Below are positions 26,625 through 34,629 of a DNA stretch of 64,000 bases, piece by piece. The DNA lies in the IMG/VR virus record IMGVR_UViG_3300035034_000924, positions 21,399 to 85,398 of that record; one strand, given 5' to 3'. How positions within the stretch are numbered: position 1 is the first letter of the stretch; every line of letters begins with the position of its first letter. This DNA comes from a virus. Below the pieces are notes generated by a model that had not been told where the DNA came from, searched no databases, and was given only the letters and a program-made list of their open reading frames with translations. Made by a program: the position numbers and the translations under genes.

Positions 26625-27899
26625 GTGAGCAAAGGCTTAGATTTTTTATCTGCTATTTGCATTAACGGCAATGCAAGTGAACTCAGAAGATTTGGTGAAG
26701 AGTATTACGTTGACGAAGACGAACTCACCGCATGGAGATACTGCCTAAGGCACGTTCAGCGATTCGGCGTCTTACCTACGCTGGAGACTTTGGAGGAAGA
26801 GACAGGGGTAGCGTTCGCTTACTGCGAGGATTCCGTTGAGTACTACAGCCAAGAGGTACTGGACCGTAAATTCTACAACGATGCCCGCACTAACTATAAC
26901 GAACTCCGTGTAGCACTCAGCCACCAAGACGTAGACGCCAGTAGAACAGCAATCCAATCATTGGCTGCCGTATCCAGACAGACAGACCAAACCCGAGACC
27001 TAGTGTCGATCAGAGAAGCGGGCGCAATGGCGCTGGAACGCTACGACGTCAACCATAGAATCGACGGACTGATCGGGATACCGACAGGCTGGCACAGCCT
27101 AGACCAAGACAGCTCAGGGTATCAGCCGGGCGACTTGAATCTCTGGGCGGCGAGACCGGGTGAAGGTAAAACATGGCTGTTAGTCAAACAGGCGCGGGCA
27201 GCGTACAGCGCAGGAGCAAACCTTGTGATGGCGACTATGGAGATGCCGATCAACGCCATGGCAGCTAGGTACTTCTCTCTGGCAGCAGGAGTTAACCCCA
27301 CCCAACTCAGACGAGGCACTCTGTCCACTTACGATGAGCAGAGGCTGCGGGAGACCATACGAGAGTATGACCGTGACGAAAGGTTCTTTATGTATCAGGG
27401 CAATATGGGTCAGGGGGTGGAAGGGCTAGAAGCTATCATCGCAGAGCGGAGACCCGACATAGTTTTTATTGACGGTGTCTACCTCATGCGATCCGGCAGG
27501 ACCAGAAACAACGCACAGAAAAACGATATAGTATCTGACGTCCTTGACGATCTTAAGCAGACTGCTTTGCACAGAAACACCTCGATTGTATGCACCAGCC
27601 AGTTCAACCGCGAGGCTGGGGCGAAAGGCAGGAGAGGCGGGCTAGAGACACTAGGCTTCACGGACGCATTCTCTCAGCACTGTTCTTTGATATACGCGAT
27701 CAAGAACCCCACAGGCCGAATGGTGGACAGGCAAACTAAAATAATCGAAACCATAAAAGGTCGAGAGGGCGAAAGTGTTAGATGCGCCATTAACTACAAA
27801 TTCAACCCCCTGCGTTTCGATGAGATACCACTGCACCTAATAGATACAGAAGACGCACAATCAGACGAACCCCTGAACCTCGATTGGATGAGAGACTAA
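26625..27899 (+). CDS. DnaB-family replicative helicase
   Basis: 424 residues, GTG start behind AGGAG. N-terminal helical part about 1-140, then RecA-like core: Walker A ARPGEGKT (about 175), Walker B VFIDG (about 277), TSQFNREAG, and a KGREG- region near the C-terminus. Unwinds DNA at the fork. Immediately followed by the polymerase gene. Confidence 0.88.
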   Translation: MSKGLDFLSAICINGNASELRRFGEEYYVDEDELTAWRYCLRHVQRFGVLPTLETLEEETGVAFAYCEDSVEYYSQEVLDRKFYNDARTNYNELRVALSHQDVDASRTAIQSLAAVSRQTDQTRDLVSIREAGAMALERYDVNHRIDGLIGIPTGWHSLDQDSSGYQPGDLNLWAARPGEGKTWLLVKQARAAYSAGANLVMATMEMPINAMAARYFSLAAGVNPTQLRRGTLSTYDEQRLRETIREYDRDERFFMYQGNMGQGVEGLEAIIAERRPDIVFIDGVYLMRSGRTRNNAQKNDIVSDVLDDLKQTALHRNTSIVCTSQFNREAGAKGRRGGLETLGFTDAFSQHCSLIYAIKNPTGRMVDRQTKIIETIKGREGESVRCAINYKFNPLRFDEIPLHLIDTEDAQSDEPLNLDWMRD

Positions 27900-30800
27900 A
27901 TGGCCAAGCTGCCTAAATTTAGAGAAGAGTTCCCTTGTCTGGCATGTCCGCTAGGTGAGCAAGGCTGCGCCAAGATCAAGGCCAGCGGTTCCCGAAGAGC
28001 CAAGATCCTAGTCGTTACTCACGGGCCTCACGACGGAAACGCTGCCCACTACAAAGAGCATATGACCAGAGACGCTCTAGCGGTGTTCAAGAGAGCCATG
28101 CACGAGAACGGTTTTACCGATTCAGACTTCGTGTTCGTATCTTCGGTACGGTGCTACTACGACAGAGACCTCAGGCCTACGAAAGAAAAGACGCACATAG
28201 CTGAGCAGTGCCGAGAATACTTGCTACGCACCATTGACCAGATGAAGCCAGACATAATTGTACCGTTAGGTGTCGAGGCGGCTAGGTCGGTTTACGGCAA
28301 AGCAAAAAAGATAACCAAGATACGCGGGGCAGTGGAATGGGATGCCGACTACAACGCGCACATATTCCCTATGATTGACCCGCAGATGGTATCCAACTAT
28401 CCACAGAACTGGGGGACATTCAAAGCAGACGCCAGAAGCTTGCGTAGGCTGATGGACAACGGTTTCAACGAAGCAGATGTTGCTAGGCAGGGTCTGGGCG
28501 AATACGAAATAGTCGATGACCTACAATTCCTGATTGATAAAAACCCAGAAGTATTGGTGCTCGATACGGAGACCGAGGGCAAACGTTGGTCAGAGCGAGA
28601 TAAACGGTTATTGACCATTCAGCTAACTGACGAGGCGGGCAAGGGGTATATGGTCGTGTGGGACCACCCAGAAGCACCCGCCAATAGGCAGACAAAGCGT
28701 AGGCTGAGAAGACAATTCAAAGAGCTACTCGAAAGGGAAGAACTCACCGTAGTCGGGCAGAACCTGAAGTACGACGCGCTTTGGATGTATACCAGAGTCG
28801 GGGTCCGGTTCCGAATAGGTGATGACACGCTCATGCTGGCAGCAATCCTAGATGAGAATAACCTGAACAAAGACCTATCCTCACTGACAAAAATGTTTGT
28901 GCCGGAGATGGCGGGCTACGATGATCTGTTCAACAGGACGTACGACAAGTCTAGGATGCAAGACGTACCGATAGCCGAGATACTGAACTATGGTTGCGGG
29001 GACTCGGATGCTTGCAAACGTTTGCACGAATATTTCTGGGGACAGATAGAGACAGACCCGCAACTGGTTACGCACTATGACGAAGTATCTTTGCCGGGAC
29101 TGAACGCGTTCGTCTCTACTGAGATGCGGGGGCTCAAGGTTAACTTAGCGGGGCTGGATGATCTTAGGACTACCTTGGCAGAGTATGTCGATGAGCTGGA
29201 AGAGAGCCTGCTCACACAAATACCTAGAAGAATAAAGCGTGACCACCTAGAAGCGGGCAAAGAGATAAAACTATCAAGGCCTGACCTACTAAGAGACATA
29301 CTGTTCCATCATCCAGCAGGGTTTAACCTAAGACCCAGAGTGTTCACCAAGACCACGGCTAAGCTAGCGCCAGAACTGCAAGTACCTTCCACCAGTAGTA
29401 AAGACCACCTACCGTTTTTCTTTGACGATTGCCCGTTCACAGAAGAGCTGGCCGAGTACCAAAAACTTAGCAGGTTGCTGGGTACAAACATTGAGAAGTT
29501 TCAAGAGAACTACATGATCGGGGATATGGTTTACCCGTCCTATCAACTGCACGTCACGGTAACGGGGCGAACATCGTGCCTCAGAGAAGATCAGTTGGTG
29601 GATACACGCCACGGTAAGAAGCGTGCAGACAACATTGAAGTAGGGGACGAAGTATTCACACACATGGGTAGGTTCCGCCCCGTTACAAAGCTGTTCCGAA
29701 AACCAGTTACGCCTATGGTGGATGTAAGGTTTAGTAACGGGGAAGTCTTGCATGTCACACTAGATCATATTGTCTTGCTTAACTCTGGTGAGTTTGTTAC
29801 CGTTAGGTCAATCATCCAGCAAGGGATAGACTATGCCCAGTGTCAGCAAGAAGCATATGCAGGACGAAGAGCTAGTTTTGCAGGTAGCAGAAACATACCG
29901 CACATCTATGATGACTGTGCAGGAAGTAGCGGACAGGTATCATGTGAACCACGTAACAGCGCGAGCCATGATTCGGAAGCACATATCAGACGAGGACTTC
30001 AAGAAGTTCGCGCACTACAGATATCACGACAGCAAGCTGGGGAAAAAGAACCATCAGTTTGGCAATCAGCGGGCATCAGATTGCGAGGATGGCAGGGGCT
30101 ACCTTACGAGACTAGTAGAGGGCAAGAGATACTTTGTGCATCGGATAGTATTCGCGGGGGGTATGGGCATGAAGCCTCACGAATTGCCAGAGTCGATGAT
30201 TGTACATCACATAGACGGGAACCCGAAGAACAACAGTCTCGACAACCTTGCACTGACAACGCGGAGGGGGTATTCGGGTATACACGACCGATACCTGTTT
30301 CCTTCCGAAGAGTTTCAATTGAGAGCATTGACTATTCGGGAAGCTATCGAGTTTATGACTTCGAGGTAGAGGAAGATCACTCGTATCTGGCGGGTGGCGT
30401 ATTCTCCCATAACTCACAAGACCCTAATGGCCAGAACTTCCCCAAACGTGGCAGGTTCGCTAAAGCGTACCGAAAGCTCTTTGTACCGAACGAAGGTTAC
30501 TTCATGCTGGAGGCTGACTTGTCTCAGGCAGAGCTGCGTATATCCGCAGACATGTCGAACGACCAAGAGATGATACGCATCTACAATAGTCCGGGCGGGG
30601 ACATCCACAAAACAACTGCCCTGATCGTAACAGGGCTATCGGCAGAGCAGTTTGCGCAACTTGATAGGACAGAACAATCACTGGCTAGGTTTAAAGCCAA
30701 GGCCGTGAACTTCGGGTTCATCTACGGTATGGGCTGGAGAAAGTTCATCACGTACGCGAAGACCCAATACGGCGTAGAGTTTACTGACAGAGAAGCGCAG

Positions 30801-31412
30801 CGGATACGGGACCAGTTCTTCCAGAGATACCCTGCACTAGTACGATGGCACAAAGCTATGCGTGAGTATGCAAGGACGCATGGTTATGTGCGGTCTTACA
30901 GCGGGCGAGTACGCCACCTACCTATGATCTACTCGCGGGAAGAGTACATCCGAAACGAAGCTGAGAGACAGGCAATCAATAGCCCCGTTCAGGAGTTCGC
31001 CTCGTCTATCGGGGTCATGGCGCTGAGTAACATTGACCAAGATGTAAACCCTGATTACCTAGCAATTACTGGTTTCGTGCACGATGCTATCTACGCCCTT
31101 GTCCCGTACCAATACGCGGAGTGGGGAGCGAAGACGCTCAAGCATTATATGGAGACTGTAGATATCGAAGGTATATTTAACCGCAGACTCAAAGTACCTA
31201 TTCTGGCGGACGTATCTATCGGTTTGAATGGTGGTGAGCAATTCGAGATGGCGGGCCTAGATCTAGATACAGAATACAACTGGGAGTCTCAGCTTGAATA
31301 TGAACCGGAAGATGGCTTCCCGTTCGAGATGACAGAGCAGCTGACCCCACCAGACGATGGCTTGATAGAGCTGCCTAGGCACTTAGTAAGACCATCGCTA
31401 CTAGCCCCGTGA
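27900..31412 (+). CDS. UDG-like/exonuclease/PolA DNA polymerase with intein
   Basis: 1,170 residues; extein about 891. Residues 1-190 form a uracil-DNA-glycosylase-like domain with four cysteines (13, 16, 85, 104) in family-4 order, but the usual catalytic motifs are changed (VTHGPHDG; FPMIDP). Next a 3'-5' exonuclease domain: LVLDTETEG (DxE), VGQNLKYDAL, YGCGDSDA. The family-A polymerase domain has motif A EADLSQAELR, motif B KAKAVNFGFIYGM and motif C VHDAIYAL, where the usual Glu after His-Asp is Ala. An intein (560-838) splits the polymerase domain. SPO1-type phage polymerases also carry a UDG-like part, from memory. Confidence 0.9.
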   Translation: MAKLPKFREEFPCLACPLGEQGCAKIKASGSRRAKILVVTHGPHDGNAAHYKEHMTRDALAVFKRAMHENGFTDSDFVFVSSVRCYYDRDLRPTKEKTHIAEQCREYLLRTIDQMKPDIIVPLGVEAARSVYGKAKKITKIRGAVEWDADYNAHIFPMIDPQMVSNYPQNWGTFKADARSLRRLMDNGFNEADVARQGLGEYEIVDDLQFLIDKNPEVLVLDTETEGKRWSERDKRLLTIQLTDEAGKGYMVVWDHPEAPANRQTKRRLRRQFKELLEREELTVVGQNLKYDALWMYTRVGVRFRIGDDTLMLAAILDENNLNKDLSSLTKMFVPEMAGYDDLFNRTYDKSRMQDVPIAEILNYGCGDSDACKRLHEYFWGQIETDPQLVTHYDEVSLPGLNAFVSTEMRGLKVNLAGLDDLRTTLAEYVDELEESLLTQIPRRIKRDHLEAGKEIKLSRPDLLRDILFHHPAGFNLRPRVFTKTTAKLAPELQVPSTSSKDHLPFFFDDCPFTEELAEYQKLSRLLGTNIEKFQENYMIGDMVYPSYQLHVTVTGRTSCLREDQLVDTRHGKKRADNIEVGDEVFTHMGRFRPVTKLFRKPVTPMVDVRFSNGEVLHVTLDHIVLLNSGEFVTVRSIIQQGIDYAQCQQEAYAGRRASFAGSRNIPHIYDDCAGSSGQVSCEPRNSASHDSEAHIRRGLQEVRALQISRQQAGEKEPSVWQSAGIRLRGWQGLPYETSRGQEILCASDSIRGGYGHEASRIARVDDCTSHRREPEEQQSRQPCTDNAEGVFGYTRPIPVSFRRVSIESIDYSGSYRVYDFEVEEDHSYLAGGVFSHNSQDPNGQNFPKRGRFAKAYRKLFVPNEGYFMLEADLSQAELRISADMSNDQEMIRIYNSPGGDIHKTTALIVTGLSAEQFAQLDRTEQSLARFKAKAVNFGFIYGMGWRKFITYAKTQYGVEFTDREAQRIRDQFFQRYPALVRWHKAMREYARTHGYVRSYSGRVRHLPMIYSREEYIRNEAERQAINSPVQEFASSIGVMALSNIDQDVNPDYLAITGFVHDAIYALVPYQYAEWGAKTLKHYMETVDIEGIFNRRLKVPILADVSIGLNGGEQFEMAGLDLDTEYNWESQLEYEPEDGFPFEMTEQLTPPDDGLIELPRHLVRPSLLAP
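29013..29026. repeat. 14-bp palindrome, exact copy
   Basis: TGCAAACGTTTGCA inside the exonuclease domain of the polymerase gene (Ala-Cys-Lys-Arg-Leu-His). Confidence 0.85.
29577..30413 (+). other. Intein in DNA polymerase
   Basis: 279 residues, Cys560 to Asn838 of the precursor. Block A CLREDQLVDTRHGKKRADNIEVGDEVFT, block B VLHVTLDHIVLL with the TxxH motif, and C-terminal blocks F/G VYDFEVEEDHSYLAGGVFSHN followed by Ser. It interrupts VTGRTS / SQDPNGQN, a conserved polymerase site. Between B and F the intein frame is an unusual Ser/Arg/Gln-rich filler, because this DNA encodes an HNH endonuclease in another frame. Confidence 0.9.
29833..30369 (+). CDS. HNH endonuclease nested out of frame in the intein
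   Basis: 178 residues in the +1 frame relative to the polymerase, with its own ATG and AAGGG site 7 bases upstream. Order: N-terminal helix-turn-helix (TVQEVADRYHVNHVTARAMIRK), a GKKNHQFG motif, then an HNH_3-like core (YFVHRIVFAG, IVHHIDGNPKNNSLDNL, GIHDRY). Its 3' end overlaps the intein's C-terminal splicing block. Translated separately it would be a homing nuclease that mobilises the intein. HNH and intein frames are both open for 179 codons. Confidence 0.85.
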   Translation: MPSVSKKHMQDEELVLQVAETYRTSMMTVQEVADRYHVNHVTARAMIRKHISDEDFKKFAHYRYHDSKLGKKNHQFGNQRASDCEDGRGYLTRLVEGKRYFVHRIVFAGGMGMKPHELPESMIVHHIDGNPKNNSLDNLALTTRRGYSGIHDRYLFPSEEFQLRALTIREAIEFMTSR

Positions 31413-31491
31413 GTATTTTTTAATAAGAGTAGACAATAAAAGCGTATAATAGTATTATAGCTGCACCAATAAACAATCGCAGGAAAGAAAC

Positions 31492-31986
31492 ATGGCTGAG
31501 ACAAGAAAACGACAGGTTGGCAGACGGGCAAGCAGATCTAGTGATCGAGAGGCCGTTACACCAAAAGGCAGTAAGCCTAGCTCTAGTTCCGCCAAGCGGG
31601 TAAAAGAACAACGGCTGGAAGAACTCGCCCGAGGCATCGACACTAGACTAGTGGAGATTGAGCTTCGTAACAAAGAGATGGCTGGCATGCACACCGAAGC
31701 CGCCGAACTGATGGCCGAACTTAAGCTTGAGAAGTTTGATGTGCCTAGGGTAGGCGAACACCTCTTCGTTAAGAAAAAAGCTTCAGACAAATCTACCATA
31801 GATCCACGGGCTTACTACGGGAAGGTAGGTAAGGACGATTTCTATGCGTCCGTTTCGGTCACTAAGAAAAATGCCAAAGAGCACCTACCTGAAAAAGTCA
31901 TCGACCAGATCAGCACCAAGGTAGTCGGTGAATGGACAGGACCCCATTATTCCTTCAAGGCGGCAGGCTCTAAAAAAGGTAAGTAG
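31492..31986 (+). CDS. Hypothetical replication-region protein
   Basis: 164 residues behind an AGGAAAG site and an AT-rich leader with TATAAT at 31445. Basic Ser/Arg-rich N-terminus, a helical middle (EELARGIDTRLVEIELRNKEMAG), then a lysine-rich region with a (Y/F)YG-K-V-G segment. No family recognised; possibly DNA-binding. Confidence 0.65.
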   Translation: MAETRKRQVGRRASRSSDREAVTPKGSKPSSSSAKRVKEQRLEELARGIDTRLVEIELRNKEMAGMHTEAAELMAELKLEKFDVPRVGEHLFVKKKASDKSTIDPRAYYGKVGKDDFYASVSVTKKNAKEHLPEKVIDQISTKVVGEWTGPHYSFKAAGSKKGK

Positions 31987-32003
31987 GTCACTAAACAACC
32001 CAC
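31983..32003. promoter_or_regulatory. 21-bp inverted repeat, operator-like (copy 2)
   Basis: Arms GTAGGT and ACCCAC around CACTAAACA, overlapping the stop codon of the upstream gene and lying about 60 bp before the primase start. Identical to the copy at 20773 over 23 bp. Confidence 0.6.
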
Positions 32004-32062
32004 TGTTAACAGCGCCTCTGGTTCGATGGACTAGGGGCGTTTTAGTCTTCGGAGTCAGATAG

Positions 32063-33040
32063 TTGGATGCCAAAGGAATAGAAGAGCTGCTAAAAGAAGC
32101 AGACGCACAGGACATAAAAAAAGAAGGCCAATGGGTCATGTCTCGCTGCCCGTTCTCTCCGTATGAGAGGGCGCACAGGTTCCGCATGGAACGCAACAGA
32201 TCCTTTGGTGTTTCGGTGCACGATAACGATGGCAAGTTCTCCGTGTACAACTGCTTCACTTGCAAGGCGCAGGGGACACTCAAGAACCTGTTCGAGAGAT
32301 TGGCTTCATTGCAAGGCGAGGACTATGACGAAATCATAGAAGGCCTAGACGTTAGTGAGGAACTAGGCGGACCACTGGGTAAGTTCAAGGAAGCGGGTAA
32401 AAGGGTAGAGGAACAGGCACCAGAACCGATCAGCAAAATGCACGAGGACCTGTACGACCCTTGCCCAGAAGACCACCCGTACCTAGAGACACGCGGGATC
32501 ACTGCAGAGACATGCAAACGTTTGCAACTTAAGATTGACGAGTCAGACAAGGATGGCGACGAAAGAATACTGTTCCCTGTATGGGATGACCTCGGTAACT
32601 TTTTTGGGTACAGCGGCAGAGCAGTGCATGAAGACCACGTAGGGCCTAAAGTGCGGGACTACTTCGGGTTAGCAAAGAGAGCATGCTTACTGGGGTCACA
32701 TCTACACGAGGGGGAGGGAGTTGTGTTATTGACCGAAGGCCTTCTCGACTACGCTAGGGGACAGGAACTAGGCTACTTTACGGTAGCCACGATGCACTCA
32801 GGCTTGACTGACTACCAAGCCAAGATACTGATAAGGATGAGCCTGCCCGTCTACGGTTTCCTAGACAACGATGCAGCGGGCAGGGAGGGTAATCTGATGG
32901 CGGCTAAAAAGATATCACCGCACCTACCCTTCATGGCGGTACGCTGGCCGAAAGGCATAGAAGATCTAGGAGACACAGCAATAACTGAACGCATGATCGA
33001 CCGAATGGTGGACAAAGCACAAATTTACCGAATCCAATAG
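32063..33040 (+). CDS. DnaG-type primase
   Basis: 325 residues from a TTG start with GGAG about 10 bases upstream. N-terminal zinc-finger-like part (CPFSPYE ... YNCFTCKAQG, about 30-66), then a TOPRIM domain: VLLTEGLLD (about 220) and GFLDNDAAG (about 266). Makes primers for the fork. A palindrome copy lies at 32513. Lacks a helicase-binding C-terminal domain; the DnaB gene is separate. Confidence 0.85.
   Translation: MDAKGIEELLKEADAQDIKKEGQWVMSRCPFSPYERAHRFRMERNRSFGVSVHDNDGKFSVYNCFTCKAQGTLKNLFERLASLQGEDYDEIIEGLDVSEELGGPLGKFKEAGKRVEEQAPEPISKMHEDLYDPCPEDHPYLETRGITAETCKRLQLKIDESDKDGDERILFPVWDDLGNFFGYSGRAVHEDHVGPKVRDYFGLAKRACLLGSHLHEGEGVVLLTEGLLDYARGQELGYFTVATMHSGLTDYQAKILIRMSLPVYGFLDNDAAGREGNLMAAKKISPHLPFMAVRWPKGIEDLGDTAITERMIDRMVDKAQIYRIQ
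32513..32526. repeat. 14-bp palindrome, exact copy
   Basis: TGCAAACGTTTGCA inside the primase gene (Cys-Lys-Arg-Leu-Gln). Confidence 0.85.
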
Positions 33041-33051
33041 TAGGTGCTATA

Positions 33052-33393
33052 ATGAACGAGTTGATTACTCAACAAAAAGAAAGATCAAAATCACTGGCTC
33101 CGGCCATTGTTGATCTAATTGAAAAGGGAAAACCTGCCGCATTGGCACTCACAGCAGTACATGTGAAGAAAAGCAGATACCCGAAGCCAGTTATGTTTAT
33201 AGTGCCCATGGACCACTTCGGTGGTTCTAGGAAAGAAGCTCTATTCGCCCTTCAAGGCGGGTTCAGCGAGGTACTAGATATGCACAACCCTGACCCGGTC
33301 AGGTTATGGAAAGTGGGACTGACAACCAACGCGGCCAAGGCCTTAATTAAAATGATCCGCGAAGTCGTGGATAGTAAAACGGAGATAGTTTAA
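33052..33393 (+). CDS. Hypothetical protein
   Basis: 113 residues, with a GGTGC leader. Helical N-terminus, then VMFIVPMDHFGGSRKEALFALQGGF. Its stop overlaps the next start by one base, suggesting linked translation with the ssDNA-binding candidate. Unrecognised. Confidence 0.62.
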   Translation: MNELITQQKERSKSLAPAIVDLIEKGKPAALALTAVHVKKSRYPKPVMFIVPMDHFGGSRKEALFALQGGFSEVLDMHNPDPVRLWKVGLTTNAAKALIKMIREVVDSKTEIV

Positions 33394-34628
33394 TGAGTAG
33401 AAGAGCAGGACGTTCATCTGGTTCAAGCAGCAGAGGTTCAAGCAGCAGAGGTCGCGGTGCATCCAGAGTAGGCGGGGGCGGTAGCAGAGGCCCAGCTGAA
33501 AGTTCAAGAGGGAGTGGTGCTTCGCAATCCAGAGGTCAGGGCCGCCCGCAGAATCGAGCGGTATATACTGGCGAGGAAGGACGCCGTCAGGCGGAGCGGG
33601 AAAAGGAATCTATCAGTAAGCGCAGAGAGGAATCAAAGAACAGAACATTCGAGCCTTTCCGTTTCTACATGCTGCCTGAGACTGAACGCGAAATTGTCGT
33701 GCTCGATGATGACTTCGGTTTCTTCCGGTACGAACACGCCGTTATGAATCCAGACACTGGGCGGGCAGACAGGTACTTTCCTTGCCTCGATCACAAAAAT
33801 GGCTGTCAGATTTGTAAGCAGCTGGATAAGAACTACCCCTACTACGCGATGTACGCCAGCGTCATTGATCTTGAAGGCTACGAAAGCAAGAGCCAAGGCT
33901 GGGTCGAGTGGTCACGTAAGATGTTCTTGGTTAAGTCGGGTATGCAACAGCGCTGGTTCAGAGAGGTTGATCGACTCAAGCGGGACAGCCCTGACGCGCC
34001 ATTGCGGGGTGCAGTATTCCGTCTATTCAGGGATGGAACTTCTGACCCTAAGACAGGCAGCGATATCGAGTTCATCGAATACATGGACGAAGACGAACTG
34101 AAGACCTACGAAAGGGAGTACGAGGACAGGGACCGTAAAGTTCAGGTAGAAGATTGTTCAGTGCCGTTTGACTACATGGCAATCTACCCAGAGCTTACCG
34201 AGCAAGACATTGGTTCTGCCTTAAACCTCCGACCGTCCGAGCCAGTGGCAGGCTCCCGCCGTTCGCAGTCACAGGAACCGGACTATGACGATGGTGCCGA
34301 AGCGTACGAGGACGAAGATCCTGAGTACGAAGAAGACGGTGATCTTGACGAACAGTGGAACGAAGACGAAGCTTACGAGGGTGAGGAAGAGGCCGAGGGT
34401 GAGGAAGAAGAGCCCCCTTTCGACGTAGACGATCCTGTTGACGATGAGCCTAAAGGCAGATCACGCAGGACTGCGGGCAAGCCTCGTACGCGTTCCACAG
34501 CAGCTGAAGAGAATGATGAGTCAGGCCGAAGGGCTACCTCGGGTTCTAGACGATCTGCAGGCGGAGCCGCTCGACCTAGGGCGAAAGCAGCACCTCGCGG
34601 GAATGCCCGGAATACGCGGCGCAGATAG
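33393..34628 (+). CDS. Putative single-stranded DNA-binding protein
   Basis: 411 residues. Low-complexity Ser/Arg/Gly N-terminus (1-50), a core with FRFYMLPETEREIVVLDDDFGFFRYEH and a CLDHKNGCQICK zinc site (about 130), then an acidic domain (285-350) and a basic, Arg/Lys/Ala tail. Gp32-like ssDNA proteins have the same acidic-tail idea and a zinc site. Position among replication and recombination genes supports the call. Confidence 0.6.
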   Translation: MSRRAGRSSGSSSRGSSSRGRGASRVGGGGSRGPAESSRGSGASQSRGQGRPQNRAVYTGEEGRRQAEREKESISKRREESKNRTFEPFRFYMLPETEREIVVLDDDFGFFRYEHAVMNPDTGRADRYFPCLDHKNGCQICKQLDKNYPYYAMYASVIDLEGYESKSQGWVEWSRKMFLVKSGMQQRWFREVDRLKRDSPDAPLRGAVFRLFRDGTSDPKTGSDIEFIEYMDEDELKTYEREYEDRDRKVQVEDCSVPFDYMAIYPELTEQDIGSALNLRPSEPVAGSRRSQSQEPDYDDGAEAYEDEDPEYEEDGDLDEQWNEDEAYEGEEEAEGEEEEPPFDVDDPVDDEPKGRSRRTAGKPRTRSTAAEENDESGRRATSGSRRSAGGAARPRAKAAPRGNARNTRRR

Positions 34629-34629
34629 T

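Noticed and set aside
29577-30413. Frameshifted or dead intein
   Set aside because: Both splicing ends are intact and the intein frame has no stop across the endonuclease; the endonuclease has its own start and ribosome site. Two compensating indels remain possible and are given as the refutation test.
34438-34629. Upstream extension of the SF2 helicase
   Set aside because: This part lies within the ssDNA-binding gene; the ATG at 34630 follows that stop immediately and gives a normal N-terminus.
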